Shown here piece after piece: positions 14,653 through 21,866 of a stretch of DNA of 24,407 nt (positions are counted from its first letter, which is position 1; each line of letters opens with the position of its first letter). Source of the DNA: DATHWB01 sp040902855 (GTDB lineage Bacteria > Actinomycetota > Acidimicrobiia > Spongiisociales > ZC4RG35). The notes beneath the pieces are model-generated. The model was given only the letters and a program-made list of their open reading frames with translations, ran no database searches and was not told the origin of the DNA. The DNA lies in NCBI GenBank assembly GCA_040902855.1, contig JBBDWN010000086.1, positions 1-24,407 of the forward strand. Direction: 5' to 3'. A program made the translations under genes and the position numbers.

Positions 14653-14682
14653 TAGCCTGGCGAACGTGAAAATATCTCACGT
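14653..14682 (+). promoter_or_regulatory. Promoter and inverted-repeat operator of the SorC-led operon
   Basis: TAGCCT (14653-14658) is a candidate -10. Just downstream, ACGTGA (14664-14669), 7 nt, and TCACGT (14677-14682) form a perfect 6-bp inverted repeat over the expected start of transcription. A third GTGA follows at 14685-14688. This is a suitable autoregulatory site for the SorC protein. There is no convincing -35. Confidence 0.5.
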
Positions 14683-14700
14683 ATGTGAAGCGGACTCCCG

Positions 14701-15603
14701 ATGACGACCGTCGATCGTCGGGTACGGCTCGCCGAAGCCGCCGAGCGGTACTACGTCGACGGCTGGAGTCAGGATCAGGTGGCCACCCACCTCGGCACCA
14801 GCCGGTCCAACGTGTCTCGCCTGTTGGAGGTCGCACGCGCCGAAGGGATCGTCCGGTTCATCATCGACCATCCTCTACGGCGGGCGGCCTCGCTCGAACG
14901 CGCCATGCGTGCCCATGCGCCCAACCTCGACATCCGAGTGATCGATGGTGACGGCATCGACCTCGTAGGACGCGCCGGCGCCGGGTGGCTCGTCGAGCAC
15001 CTCGACGGCGCCAAGAGAATCGCGATTGGCTGGGGACGGACCGTCGCGACGGTGATCGACCATGTGAGCGTCATCGAGCGTCACGATGTCGAAGTCGTCC
15101 AGGTCGGTGGCGACCTCACGATGGCTCCCGCGCCCTCCGGTCATGAGCTCGTCCGCCAGCTCGCCGACGCCATCGGGGGCAGCCATCGCTTCCTGCACGC
15201 ACCTGCCGTCGTCGAAGACGCCGCCACCGCCCAGCGCCTCCGATCCGAACGGCGCATCGCCGAAGAGCTCGACCGAGCACGCCAGGCTGACATCGCACTC
15301 GTCGGGATCGGCGTGCCCAGACAGAACTTCGCGGAGAACGCCGGGGCCTCTCCCGAGGCAGCTGCTGCCATCAATGCCAGGCTCATCGACGACTCCGGTA
15401 CCGAAGTGACCGGCCCCCTTCGAGATCGCGTCATCGCCATCGACCTCGCCGACCTCGCCTCGATCCCCTCCGTCCTCGGCGTCGCCGCAGGGACCGGGAA
15501 GGCAAGGGCCGTCGCCGCCGCCGCCAGGTCAGAGATCTTCGACACGCTCATCTGCGACCGGGCGGCCGCCCTCAGCGCAGTCGACCATTGGAAGGAATCA
15601 TGA
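14701..15603 (+). CDS. SorC/DeoR-type sugar-binding transcriptional regulator
   Basis: This 300-residue protein has an N-terminal helix-turn-helix (about residues 6-50, AERYYVDGWSQDQVATHLGTSRSNVSRLLEVARAEGIV). A SorC effector domain follows, recognised by IAIGWGRTVATVI (about residues 101-113), DIALVGIGVP, and the late IPSVLGVAAGTGKARAVAAAA and IFDTLICDRAAA. SorC proteins are usually controlled by phosphorylated sugars or related small metabolites. The ATG at 14701 is preceded by GAAGCGGA. The stop overlaps the E1-alpha start (ATGA), so it heads the dehydrogenase operon and is probably its specific regulator. The link between a sugar-phosphate sensor and a 2-oxoacid or acetoin dehydrogenase hints that the substrate comes from a sugar or polyol breakdown route. 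Confidence 0.9.
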   Translation: MTTVDRRVRLAEAAERYYVDGWSQDQVATHLGTSRSNVSRLLEVARAEGIVRFIIDHPLRRAASLERAMRAHAPNLDIRVIDGDGIDLVGRAGAGWLVEHLDGAKRIAIGWGRTVATVIDHVSVIERHDVEVVQVGGDLTMAPAPSGHELVRQLADAIGGSHRFLHAPAVVEDAATAQRLRSERRIAEELDRARQADIALVGIGVPRQNFAENAGASPEAAAAINARLIDDSGTEVTGPLRDRVIAIDLADLASIPSVLGVAAGTGKARAVAAAARSEIFDTLICDRAAALSAVDHWKES

Positions 15604-16574
15604 CTCGACGCAACCCTCGAAGCCCCGAGCAGGCGGGTGATGTTCTCGCCACGATGTGGACGATCCGCCGATTCGAGGAAGGTGTGGAGGAACTGTTCTC
15701 CTACGACCTCCTCCACGGCACGATGCATCTCTCGATCGGCCAGGAAGCCGTCGCCGAAGGCGTGTGCGGCGCGCTGGCGGACGGCGACATGATCACCTCG
15801 ACCCATCGTGGACACGGCCACGCTCTCGCACACGGTGCCGACCCGGAACTGATGTTCGCCGAACTGTTGATGAAAGACACCGGCTACTGCAGGGGTCGGG
15901 GCGGGTCGATGCACATCGCCGACGTGAAGAACGGCAACCTGGGCGCCAACGGCATCGTGGCCGGCTCGATGACGATCGCCAGCGGCGCCGCCCTCACCCA
16001 GGTGATGCGCGCCACCGGCAAGATTGTCGCCTGCTTCTTCGGCGACGGCGCCGCCAACGAAGGATCCTTCCACGAGGCGATCAACCTCGCCGCCGTGTGG
16101 GACCTGCCGGTCCTATTCGTCTGTGAGAACAACCAATACGGGATGTCGATGTCCCAGGACAGGTCGACTGCCGGCGGATCAGTGGCAGGACGAGCAACTG
16201 CCTACGGGATCCCCGGGGTCGAGGTCGACGGCAACGACGTGCGCGAGGTCCACGACGCCACCGCCGACCTCGCCGAACGGGCTCGCAATGGAGCCGGGCC
16301 GGCCATCCTCGAGGCCGTCACCTATCGCTATCGGGGCCATTCGCAATCCGACCGCGACCTGTATCGCACCCAGGAAGAGATCGAAGAGTGGCGCTCTTCG
16401 AAAGATCCGCTCGCTCGTTACGAGGGGTGGTTGAAGGAGTCCGCAACGCTGTCCGACGAGGCGATCGAATCCGCCAGGGAACAGGCCCAGGATGCGATCC
16501 GGCTGGCGGTGCAAGGGGCTCTCACCGCCCCCGACGCCAACATCGGAGACCTGGAAGGAGCCGCATATGCCTGA
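15600..16574 (+). CDS. 2-oxoacid/acetoin dehydrogenase complex E1 component, alpha subunit
   Basis: This 324-residue thiamine-diphosphate enzyme subunit carries the TPP motif from GDG (148-150, GDGAANEGSFHEAINLA) to NN (177-178). Other marks are HLSIGQEAVAEG, THRGHGHALAHGAD, GRGGSMHI and the YRYRGHSQSD loop. E1 decarboxylates a 2-oxoacid (or cleaves acetoin) and transfers the acyl group to lipoate on E2. The GRGGSMHIAD stretch and the E1-beta sequence resemble acetoin and pyruvate dehydrogenases more than branched-chain ones, but the substrate is not certain. The ATG at 15600 overlaps the regulator stop and has AAGGA 3 nt upstream. A TTG 12 nt earlier is less likely. The 3' end overlaps the E1-beta gene by 8 bp. 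Confidence 0.93.
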   Translation: MTRRNPRSPEQAGDVLATMWTIRRFEEGVEELFSYDLLHGTMHLSIGQEAVAEGVCGALADGDMITSTHRGHGHALAHGADPELMFAELLMKDTGYCRGRGGSMHIADVKNGNLGANGIVAGSMTIASGAALTQVMRATGKIVACFFGDGAANEGSFHEAINLAAVWDLPVLFVCENNQYGMSMSQDRSTAGGSVAGRATAYGIPGVEVDGNDVREVHDATADLAERARNGAGPAILEAVTYRYRGHSQSDRDLYRTQEEIEEWRSSKDPLARYEGWLKESATLSDEAIESAREQAQDAIRLAVQGALTAPDANIGDLEGAAYA

Positions 16575-17562
16575 GCACACCACCTACGCCGAGGCGGTGA
16601 ATGCAGCGCTGCGGTTACTGCTGTCCGAGGACGATCGGGTGTTCCTCGCCGGAGAGGACATCGGGGTCTACGGCGGTGCATTCGGTGTGACCGACGGCCT
16701 CGTCGGAGAGTTCGGCGAGGACCGAGTCCGCGACACTCCGATCTCCGAAGACGCCATCGCCGGACTGGCCGTCGGTGCAGCCATGACCGGCATGCGGCCG
16801 GTCGTGGAGATCCAATTCTCCGACTTCGTCGTCAACGCCATGGACGCCATCGTGAACCAGGCGGCCAAGCTCCACTTCATGTACGGCGGCCAGGTGGAGG
16901 TGCCGATGGTGATCCGCGCTCCCGGTGGAGGCGGAACCGGTGCTGCCGCCCAGCACAGTCAGAGCCTTGAAGCGTGGTTCGCCCACGTGCCCGGACTGAA
17001 AGTGGTGATGCCCGCCACTGTGCAGGATGCTCACGACCTCCTCCTCGCATCGGTGCTCGACCCGAACCCGGTCATCCACCTGGAACACAAACTGCTCTAC
17101 AAGACCGAGGGTCCATTCGAGCCGCGAGCAAAGATCGCCGACACTCCGGCGCGAATCGGTGAGGCCGCCATCCTGCGAGAAGGCTCGGATCTGACGATCG
17201 CCGCCTACTCGATCATGGCGATCCGAGCCCTGGAAGCGGCCGAGACCGTGTCTGACTTCGGAATCGAGGCAGAAGTCATCGACATGCGCACGGTCAAGCC
17301 GCTCGACATGGCCACTGTGCGATCGTCGGTGAAACGCACCGGACGACTCCTGGTCGCGCACGAAGCACCCGCCCCCGTAGGCGTCGGTGCCGAGATCGTC
17401 GCAGGCGTGGTCGAGTCTGACGCCCTCGACTATCTGCTCGCACCCGTTCGACGAGTGTGCGGGGTGGACGTGCCCATGCCCTACGCCCGGGACTTGGAGC
17501 GCAACGCAATTCCCCAGACCGAGAACGTCGTCGAGGCAGCGAGGGAGTTGATGAAGTCGTGA
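16567..17562 (+). CDS. 2-oxoacid/acetoin dehydrogenase complex E1 component, beta subunit
   Basis: This 331-residue transketolase-like subunit pairs with the preceding alpha chain. It shows GEDIGVYGGAFGVTDGL near residue 28, the DTPISEDAIAGLAVGAAMTGMRPVVEIQF block and the AAQHSQSLEAWFAHVPGLKVVMPAT block with the conserved His. EHKLLYKTEG and the C-terminal transketolase domain (RLLVAHEAPAPVGVGAEI) follow. EHKLLY is the form often seen in acetoin dehydrogenase beta subunits. The ATG has a strong ribosome site, GGAAGGAG at 16553-16560. The stop overlaps the E2 start by 4 bp (GTGA). Confidence 0.94.
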   Translation: MPEHTTYAEAVNAALRLLLSEDDRVFLAGEDIGVYGGAFGVTDGLVGEFGEDRVRDTPISEDAIAGLAVGAAMTGMRPVVEIQFSDFVVNAMDAIVNQAAKLHFMYGGQVEVPMVIRAPGGGGTGAAAQHSQSLEAWFAHVPGLKVVMPATVQDAHDLLLASVLDPNPVIHLEHKLLYKTEGPFEPRAKIADTPARIGEAAILREGSDLTIAAYSIMAIRALEAAETVSDFGIEAEVIDMRTVKPLDMATVRSSVKRTGRLLVAHEAPAPVGVGAEIVAGVVESDALDYLLAPVRRVCGVDVPMPYARDLERNAIPQTENVVEAARELMKS

Positions 17563-18839
17563 GCACCCGAGAAATCCGCCTCCCCGCCCTTTCCCCCACC
17601 ATGGAGGAGGCCATCCTGCTCGCGTGGAAGGTGGCTCCCGGTGACACGATCACCGATGGCCAGCCGATCGCCGAGGTCTCGACCGACTGGGTCGACATGG
17701 ACCTGGAGGCGCCGTTCCCCGGCACCATCGTCGAGTTGTTGGTCGAAGCCGGAGACACAGTGGCCCTGGGTCAGACGGTCGCAACCCTCGAAACCAACGA
17801 CGTGTTCGCCGGGATGGACCTGAGCGGTTCGACCAAGTCGGAGTCGTCCCCTCCTCAGCAGAGAGCGGAGCGGACCACGGATCCGGAAGGGGGCGGCATC
17901 GTTGGAGCCTCACCGCCCGCTCGCAAGATGGCCCGTGAGCTCGGTATCGACCTGAGAGTGGTCGAGGCAACCGGCGTAAGGGGCCAGGTCACTCCGCTGG
18001 ACGTCAAGAAGTATCACGAACGGAGTTCGGTCCCGCAGATGAAGGCCCCGTTCGAAGCCGCTCCCGCCGTCACGACCAGCGCCGCGCCACCCCAGCAGCC
18101 GGCCCCCGCTCCCGACACCACCAGCACCGCGCCACCACAGCCAGCCCCCGCTCCCGACACGACCGACACCGCGCCACCACAGCCGGCACCCGTTTCCGAC
18201 GCCAAGCGGCTGGCCGTGCGAAGGGCAACGGTGGGGATGATGAACCGCACCGCAACCGTTCCCCAGCTCACGCTATGGCGGACGTTGCAACTGGACACAG
18301 CCGCCGTCCACAAGGGCGGAATGGGGTGGACGACCCTGTTGGTCCGATCACTCGCCGCAGCCCTCGGCGAGCATCCGGAACTCAACGCCCGCTGGGATGA
18401 CGACGAGCGGCAGCCGGTTCCGTTCTCCGGACGGGCAGTGAGCATTGCGGTCGACCGGCCCGGCGTGGGGTTGATAGTCGTCACCCTTCCCGACCCATCA
18501 GCGATGGATCCGGCGGAAGCGGACCGGGCGACACGCGCCCTCGTCGACCGGGCACGCGCAGGAAAGGTCCGACCAGACGACATGGCCCAGGGCTCGATCA
18601 CGCTGTCCGACCTGGGCGTCACGGGGGTCGATCGGTTCAACGCCCTGCTGTTCCCCCCACAGGCGGCGACCCTGTCGATCGGTTCGATCCGTCATCGCCC
18701 AATCGCAACCAGAGACGGGGGATTGAAAGCGGTGCGCACGGCGGAGGTCGGTCTCACGATCGACCATCGAGTCGCCGACGGCGCGGACGGCGCACGCTAC
18801 CTCGACACCTTCGCACGATTGGTAGAAGCAGGCAGATAG
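17559..18839 (+). CDS. Dihydrolipoamide acyltransferase (E2)-like protein lacking the lipoyl lysine
   Basis: This 426-residue protein has the E2 domain order. A biotinyl/lipoyl domain spans residues 1-80 (LPALSPTMEEAILLAWKVAPGD), an E3/E1-binding domain 117-152 (SPPARKMARELGIDL), and a Pro/Ala/Thr linker 153-217 with three repeats of about 14 residues. The catalytic acyltransferase domain spans about 218-426 and carries H403 and D407 in DHRVADG. In the lipoyl domain the hairpin that should hold the modified lysine (TDKA/TDKV in the family) reads STDWVDMDLE, with W44 at the lysine position (codon 17688-17690) and no other lysine in that turn. Both the fold and the catalytic site look intact. 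It may receive acyl groups from a lipoyl domain on another protein, or be a repurposed E2. No E3 gene follows. The GTG start overlaps E1-beta. Confidence 0.9.
   Translation: MSTREIRLPALSPTMEEAILLAWKVAPGDTITDGQPIAEVSTDWVDMDLEAPFPGTIVELLVEAGDTVALGQTVATLETNDVFAGMDLSGSTKSESSPPQQRAERTTDPEGGGIVGASPPARKMARELGIDLRVVEATGVRGQVTPLDVKKYHERSSVPQMKAPFEAAPAVTTSAAPPQQPAPAPDTTSTAPPQPAPAPDTTDTAPPQPAPVSDAKRLAVRRATVGMMNRTATVPQLTLWRTLQLDTAAVHKGGMGWTTLLVRSLAAALGEHPELNARWDDDERQPVPFSGRAVSIAVDRPGVGLIVVTLPDPSAMDPAEADRATRALVDRARAGKVRPDDMAQGSITLSDLGVTGVDRFNALLFPPQAATLSIGSIRHRPIATRDGGLKAVRTAEVGLTIDHRVADGADGARYLDTFARLVEAGR
18081..18209 (+). repeat. Three tandem 42/45-bp repeats encoding the E2 linker
   Basis: Units start at 18081 (45 bp), 18126 (42 bp) and 18168 (42 bp), each encoding a variant of APPQPAPAPDTTxT. 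They are near-identical at the DNA level. The copy number could vary between strains and would change the swing length of the linker. Confidence 0.8.
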
Positions 18840-18853
18840 GTCCCCCCAGGGAC

Positions 18854-18887
18854 GGCACGCCGAGCGCAGCGAGGGCCGTGCCTTTAT
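18854..18887 (+). terminator. Candidate terminator after the dehydrogenase operon
   Basis: GGCACG (18854-18859) pairs with CGTGCC (18877-18882) and is followed directly by TTTAT. It starts 14 bp after the E2 stop. The stem is short, so termination may depend on the larger hairpin next to it. Confidence 0.45.
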
Positions 18888-18905
18888 CTCTCCCCCCAGC
18901 GAAGC

Positions 18906-18924
18906 GTTGGGGGGAGTGGCCGAG
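18906..18924 (+). repeat. 19-bp intergenic repeat, copy 1
   Basis: gttggggggagtggccgag is identical to 24389-24407. Both copies sit in the 3' half of a C-rich/G-rich hairpin that begins with CTCTCCCCC and follows the end of a gene. Confidence 0.75.
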
Positions 18925-19088
18925 TCTTCGAGGCCGAGGGGGGCCGTGAGCGGCAGCGAACTCGTGGATCACTTCGAACCAGGTTCACCAACCTGCGCTG
19001 ATGGCCCCCCTCGTCCAACATCGCTGACGCTCCTGGGGGACAGACAGATCAGGACCCTGGCGGAGCGAATCTCAGCCCACCCCTGGAA

Positions 19089-19679
19089 CTAGCCCCGGCG
19101 GGGACGGAGGTCGTCCACGTCGCGCTGGGTATCGACGTCGCGTGGGGGGAGGGACTCGATCCAGACTTCCTCGACCCACTCCGGATGCGCTTGAAGCAGG
19201 CGGCGAGCCCCCTCATCGCCTGACAGCGACATGAGTCGGGGCCACAGGTCACGGGAGACCAATACCGGGTTGCCCGCCGTGTACCGGTATTTGGGCACCA
19301 CCGCCAGATGACGGGTCGTCTTCCACGCCTCGATGAGCTTCTCCGGCACCTCTTCGGGAATGTCAGGCTGGTCACCGAGAAGGATCAACGCTGCTTCGAC
19401 CTTCGTCAGCCGGGTGAGTGCATCGAGACCGACCCGCAGCGACGCGGCCAAGCCCTCCTCCCATTCGGGGTTCTCGATGACGCCGAAGTCGGTGAGATCC
19501 ACGCCGGCCATGACCGCATCGAGTTCCGCGCCGAGGACGACCCAGATCTCGTCGACGGGAAAACGCCTGACCTGTTCGAGAACGTGTTGGAGCAATGTCG
19601 TCGAACCCCACTGCTCCAACTGCTTGGGGCGACCCAGACGGCTGGACCCTCCCGCTGCCAGGACGAGGGCGGCGATCAT
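19089..19679 (-). CDS. MobA/MocA-like nucleotidyltransferase (molybdenum cofactor cytidylyl/guanylyltransferase type)
   Basis: This 196-residue protein has the nucleotidyltransferase signature LAAGGSSRLGRPKQL (residues 7-21), then LLGDQPDIPEEV for the metal-binding Asp and AGNPVLVSRDLWP for the substrate pocket. Family members attach CMP or GMP to molybdopterin. Cytidylylation (MocA type) is what CO-dehydrogenase and xanthine-dehydrogenase-like enzymes need. It is the last gene of the six-gene minus-strand chain, and its ATG overlaps the XdhC Rossmann gene stop (ATGA). The context with XdhC and CoxD/CoxE-like genes supports the MocA role. Confidence 0.88.
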   Translation of the reverse strand: MIAALVLAAGGSSRLGRPKQLEQWGSTTLLQHVLEQVRRFPVDEIWVVLGAELDAVMAGVDLTDFGVIENPEWEEGLAASLRVGLDALTRLTKVEAALILLGDQPDIPEEVPEKLIEAWKTTRHLAVVPKYRYTAGNPVLVSRDLWPRLMSLSGDEGARRLLQAHPEWVEEVWIESLPPRDVDTQRDVDDLRPRRG

Positions 19680-20440
19680 CCTTCCGCCTTCCCGAGACGC
19701 TGTGGCACGCCGACCAGATCAGGCTCGGCGTCGGCTCCGTACCGAACTGCAGTCATCTCCGCCAGGATCGAGACTGCGACCTCACCGGGCGACTCGGCGC
19801 CGATGTCGATGCCCACCGGACCATGGATCCGATCGAGTTCGTCTGCAGTCCACCCGGCAGTCGAAAGTCGCTCCCGCCGTGCCGCCGCAGTCCTCTTGCT
19901 GCCCATTGCCCCGATGTAGCGGACAGGGGTTCGGTGGACCATCGGCCAAAGCGGATCTTCGAACCGAGCGTCGTGACTGAGGACGACCACGAACGTCCGG
20001 CGATCGAAGACGAGTTGATCTGCCAGATCCCCCGGCCAGCCCACCAGCAATGAGTCGACCCCGGGAAAACGCTCGGCGGTGGTGAAAGCCGGACGAGCGT
20101 CTGACACTGTCACGTGATATCCGAGCCGAGCGGCGATCACGGCCAGTTCCTGGGCGATGTGCACCGCCCCGAAGATCAGCAGCCGGGGCCGGGGGGCGAT
20201 CACATCGACGAACACCTCGGTCCCGTCGTCATAGCGCAGGGTCGCCGACTGCTCCCTGTCGATCAGGGCCGTTGCATCCGCAACCACGACATCGTCGGCC
20301 GGAACCGCACCGGCGGCGATGCCGTCCTCGCGGTCGAGGATGGCCGTGGCTCCGAGACTGGCCCCCGCCACCACGGTGAGTTTGGCGCCGGAACGTTCGG
20401 TTTCGACGAGGCGCCGCATGGCGTCGAGAATCTCGTTCAC
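19676..20440 (-). CDS. XdhC/CoxI-family protein, Rossmann (C-terminal) part
   Basis: This 254-residue protein ends in the XdhC_C Rossmann domain. It shows LLIFGAVHIAQELAVIAARLGYHVTVSDARPAF, then VVVLSHDARFEDPLW, VRYIGAMGSKRTAAARRERL and the closing PVGIDIGAESPGEVAVSILAEM. In XdhC this half binds the molybdenum cofactor with the N-terminal half and helps its sulfuration and insertion into the hydroxylase. Here it is a separate gene from the N-terminal part. The first 100 or so residues (VNEILDAMRRLVETERSGAKLTVV) resemble the start of XdhC-type chains but are divergent. I set the GTG start at 20440 because it overlaps the preceding stop by 4 bp (GTGA). An adjacent GTG at 20443 and one at 20476 are possible but uncoupled. 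Confidence 0.88.
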   Translation of the reverse strand: MNEILDAMRRLVETERSGAKLTVVAGASLGATAILDREDGIAAGAVPADDVVVADATALIDREQSATLRYDDGTEVFVDVIAPRPRLLIFGAVHIAQELAVIAARLGYHVTVSDARPAFTTAERFPGVDSLLVGWPGDLADQLVFDRRTFVVVLSHDARFEDPLWPMVHRTPVRYIGAMGSKRTAAARRERLSTAGWTADELDRIHGPVGIDIGAESPGEVAVSILAEMTAVRYGADAEPDLVGVPQRLGKAEG

Positions 20441-20745
20441 CACGGTTCGATGACAACGGCGATGCTGCCGCCACACGCGAGACCGACCTCGAAGGCGTCA
20501 TCGTCGGCGATCCCGTAGGTGACGACCTTCGTCTCGCCCGTCTCCAGGACAGTCTGGGCGTGCAGGAAGACGTCGTTCTCGACACACCCGCCTGACACCG
20601 AGCCCTCCATGTCGCCGGTCGAACTGACCAGGAACTTGGAGCCGACCGGGCGCGGGGCAGAGCCGCTCACCTTCGCCACGGTGGCGACGGCAACGGTCTT
20701 TCCTTCGGCGACCCAGCGATCCCGGGTCTCGAGTGCATCCCTCAT
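20437..20745 (-). CDS. XdhC/CoxI N-terminal domain as a stand-alone small protein
   Basis: This 102-residue protein equals the XdhC_CoxI N-terminal domain. It has ATVAKVSGSAPRPVGSKFLV, MEGSVSGGCVENDVF with the conserved Cys, and the terminal VGLACGGSIAVVIEPW with a second conserved Cys. In full-length XdhC these residues form the part that holds the molybdenum cofactor. It probably works as a complex with the next gene product. The ATG at 20745 overlaps the VWA gene stop by 4 bp and its own stop overlaps the next gene by 4 bp. No longer upstream start is needed, because the domain begins right at MRDALETRDRWVAEG. Confidence 0.9.
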   Translation of the reverse strand: MRDALETRDRWVAEGKTVAVATVAKVSGSAPRPVGSKFLVSSTGDMEGSVSGGCVENDVFLHAQTVLETGETKVVTYGIADDDAFEVGLACGGSIAVVIEPW

Positions 20746-21866
20746 CGGCGTCCTCGGATCGTGCCCACCGACTCTAGGAGCCGGACCAGGGTTCTGAGAT
20801 CCCGCAGGTTCCCGGCGGCGAGAAAGTCGTCGACGAACGGCAATGCCGCCTGCATCCCTCGAGTATCCGGTGCGAATCCGTCCCGTCCGGCGAGAGGGTT
20901 CAGCCACACCGTTCGGTAGACCGTGCGCTGCAGACGATCCATCTCTGCCGCCAACAGGTCCGGATCGCCCCTGTCCCAGCCGTCGGAGATGACGATCGCC
21001 ACCGGGGAACCGCGGCAGACACGGCGAGACCAGTCACGGTTGAAGGTGTGAAGCGACTCACCGATCTGCGTCCCGCCCGACCAGTCGTGGACGTGGTCGG
21101 CGACCGAAGCGATGGCATCGGCCGGATTGCGACGTGACAGTTCCCTGGTGATCCGCGTGAGACGGGTCGAGAAAACGAACGCCTCCACCCGTCCGAACCG
21201 GTCACGGGCGGCGTGCGTGAAGTAGAGGAGCATCTCTGCGTACTGCTCCATCGAGCCTGACACATCGGCGATCACGATCACCGGCCGCTTGCGAACAGTG
21301 CGGGCGGTCATCGAGAGAGCAAGCATGTCGCCACCCGGCCCGACGGCCGCCCGCAGCGAACGACGCAGATCGGGCACATCGCCGGTCTTCAGTGGCGCCC
21401 GGCGCCGGGCCCGAACGAGCGCCGGGTTCCAGACCATCTGGGCGATCATCGTCTTGACCTGGCGCGCTTCCTCGTCGCTGAGAAGAGAGAAGTCCTTGTC
21501 GGCGAGCCGCTCGACCGCGCTCGCACCGCGTGCCACCGAAAGATCCTCGGTGTCGCCGTCGCCCTCACCGTCCGCACCGCCCCGATCGATCGCCCAGGTC
21601 CGGGGGGGCGCACTCTCCGTGAAACCCATCCCAGGTCCGTCCTCGCCTCGGAAGAAGCGCACGAAGACACGGTCGAAGATCGGCATCTGATCCCGCGAAG
21701 TGATCGTGAGTCCGCGAAATGCCCAATAGACGTCCTCGGCCGATCCGGCCCCGACCTGTTCGAGAGCAGCGACCAGGTCGTTGGCGATGGTGGGGGGCAC
21801 CGGGATTCCCCCTTCGCGCAGCGCCCGGCCGAACTCGACCAGGCGGGTTGAGCCCATGATCGTCAT
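20742..21866 (-). CDS. CoxE-like VWA-domain protein
   Basis: This 374-residue protein has a helical N-terminal half (about 1-170) of the CoxE type and a C-terminal von Willebrand factor A domain. The MIDAS metal site is visible as DVSGSM, a Thr in the GGTQIGESL turn, and SDGWDRGD. CoxE works with the MoxR-type ATPase CoxD to mature the copper-molybdenum or related centre of aerobic CO dehydrogenase, in the cytoplasm or at the membrane. In other bacteria such pairs also serve other enzymes. I chose the ATG at 21866, which shares one base with the peptidase stop (TGATG). A second ATG lies 9 nt further in. The partner ATPase gene is two genes upstream, separated by the M15 peptidase. Confidence 0.9.
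   Translation of the reverse strand: MTIMGSTRLVEFGRALREGGIPVPPTIANDLVAALEQVGAGSAEDVYWAFRGLTITSRDQMPIFDRVFVRFFRGEDGPGMGFTESAPPRTWAIDRGGADGEGDGDTEDLSVARGASAVERLADKDFSLLSDEEARQVKTMIAQMVWNPALVRARRRAPLKTGDVPDLRRSLRAAVGPGGDMLALSMTARTVRKRPVIVIADVSGSMEQYAEMLLYFTHAARDRFGRVEAFVFSTRLTRITRELSRRNPADAIASVADHVHDWSGGTQIGESLHTFNRDWSRRVCRGSPVAIVISDGWDRGDPDLLAAEMDRLQRTVYRTVWLNPLAGRDGFAPDTRGMQAALPFVDDFLAAGNLRDLRTLVRLLESVGTIRGRR

Larger units (their letters stand above)
18840..19088. other. Non-coding region rich in nested inverted repeats
   Basis: This 249-bp region has no credible gene. It holds a 12-pair hairpin (18890-18901 with 18905-18916, one G-T pair). A 10-bp inverted repeat GAGGGGGGCC (18936-18945) / GGCCCCCCTC (19003-19012) lies inside it. 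Outer arms CCCCCAGG (18843-18850) and CCTGGGGG (19032-19039) complete the nesting. It separates the end of the dehydrogenase operon from the convergent end of the molybdenum-enzyme maturation operon, so it can act as a two-way terminator. The layering is more than a terminator needs and could be a degenerate mobile or REP-like element. Confidence 0.6.

Noticed and set aside
17559..17800. Frameshift or misread as the reason for the missing lipoyl lysine
   Set aside because: The frame is open, matches the family on both sides of W44 without gaps, and the change from a Lys codon needs at least two substitutions. Only raw reads could fully exclude an error.
18907..19092. Small plus-strand frame (61 codons) in the non-coding region
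   Set aside because: It is made of the inverted-repeat arms, has no ribosome site and no plausible protein character.
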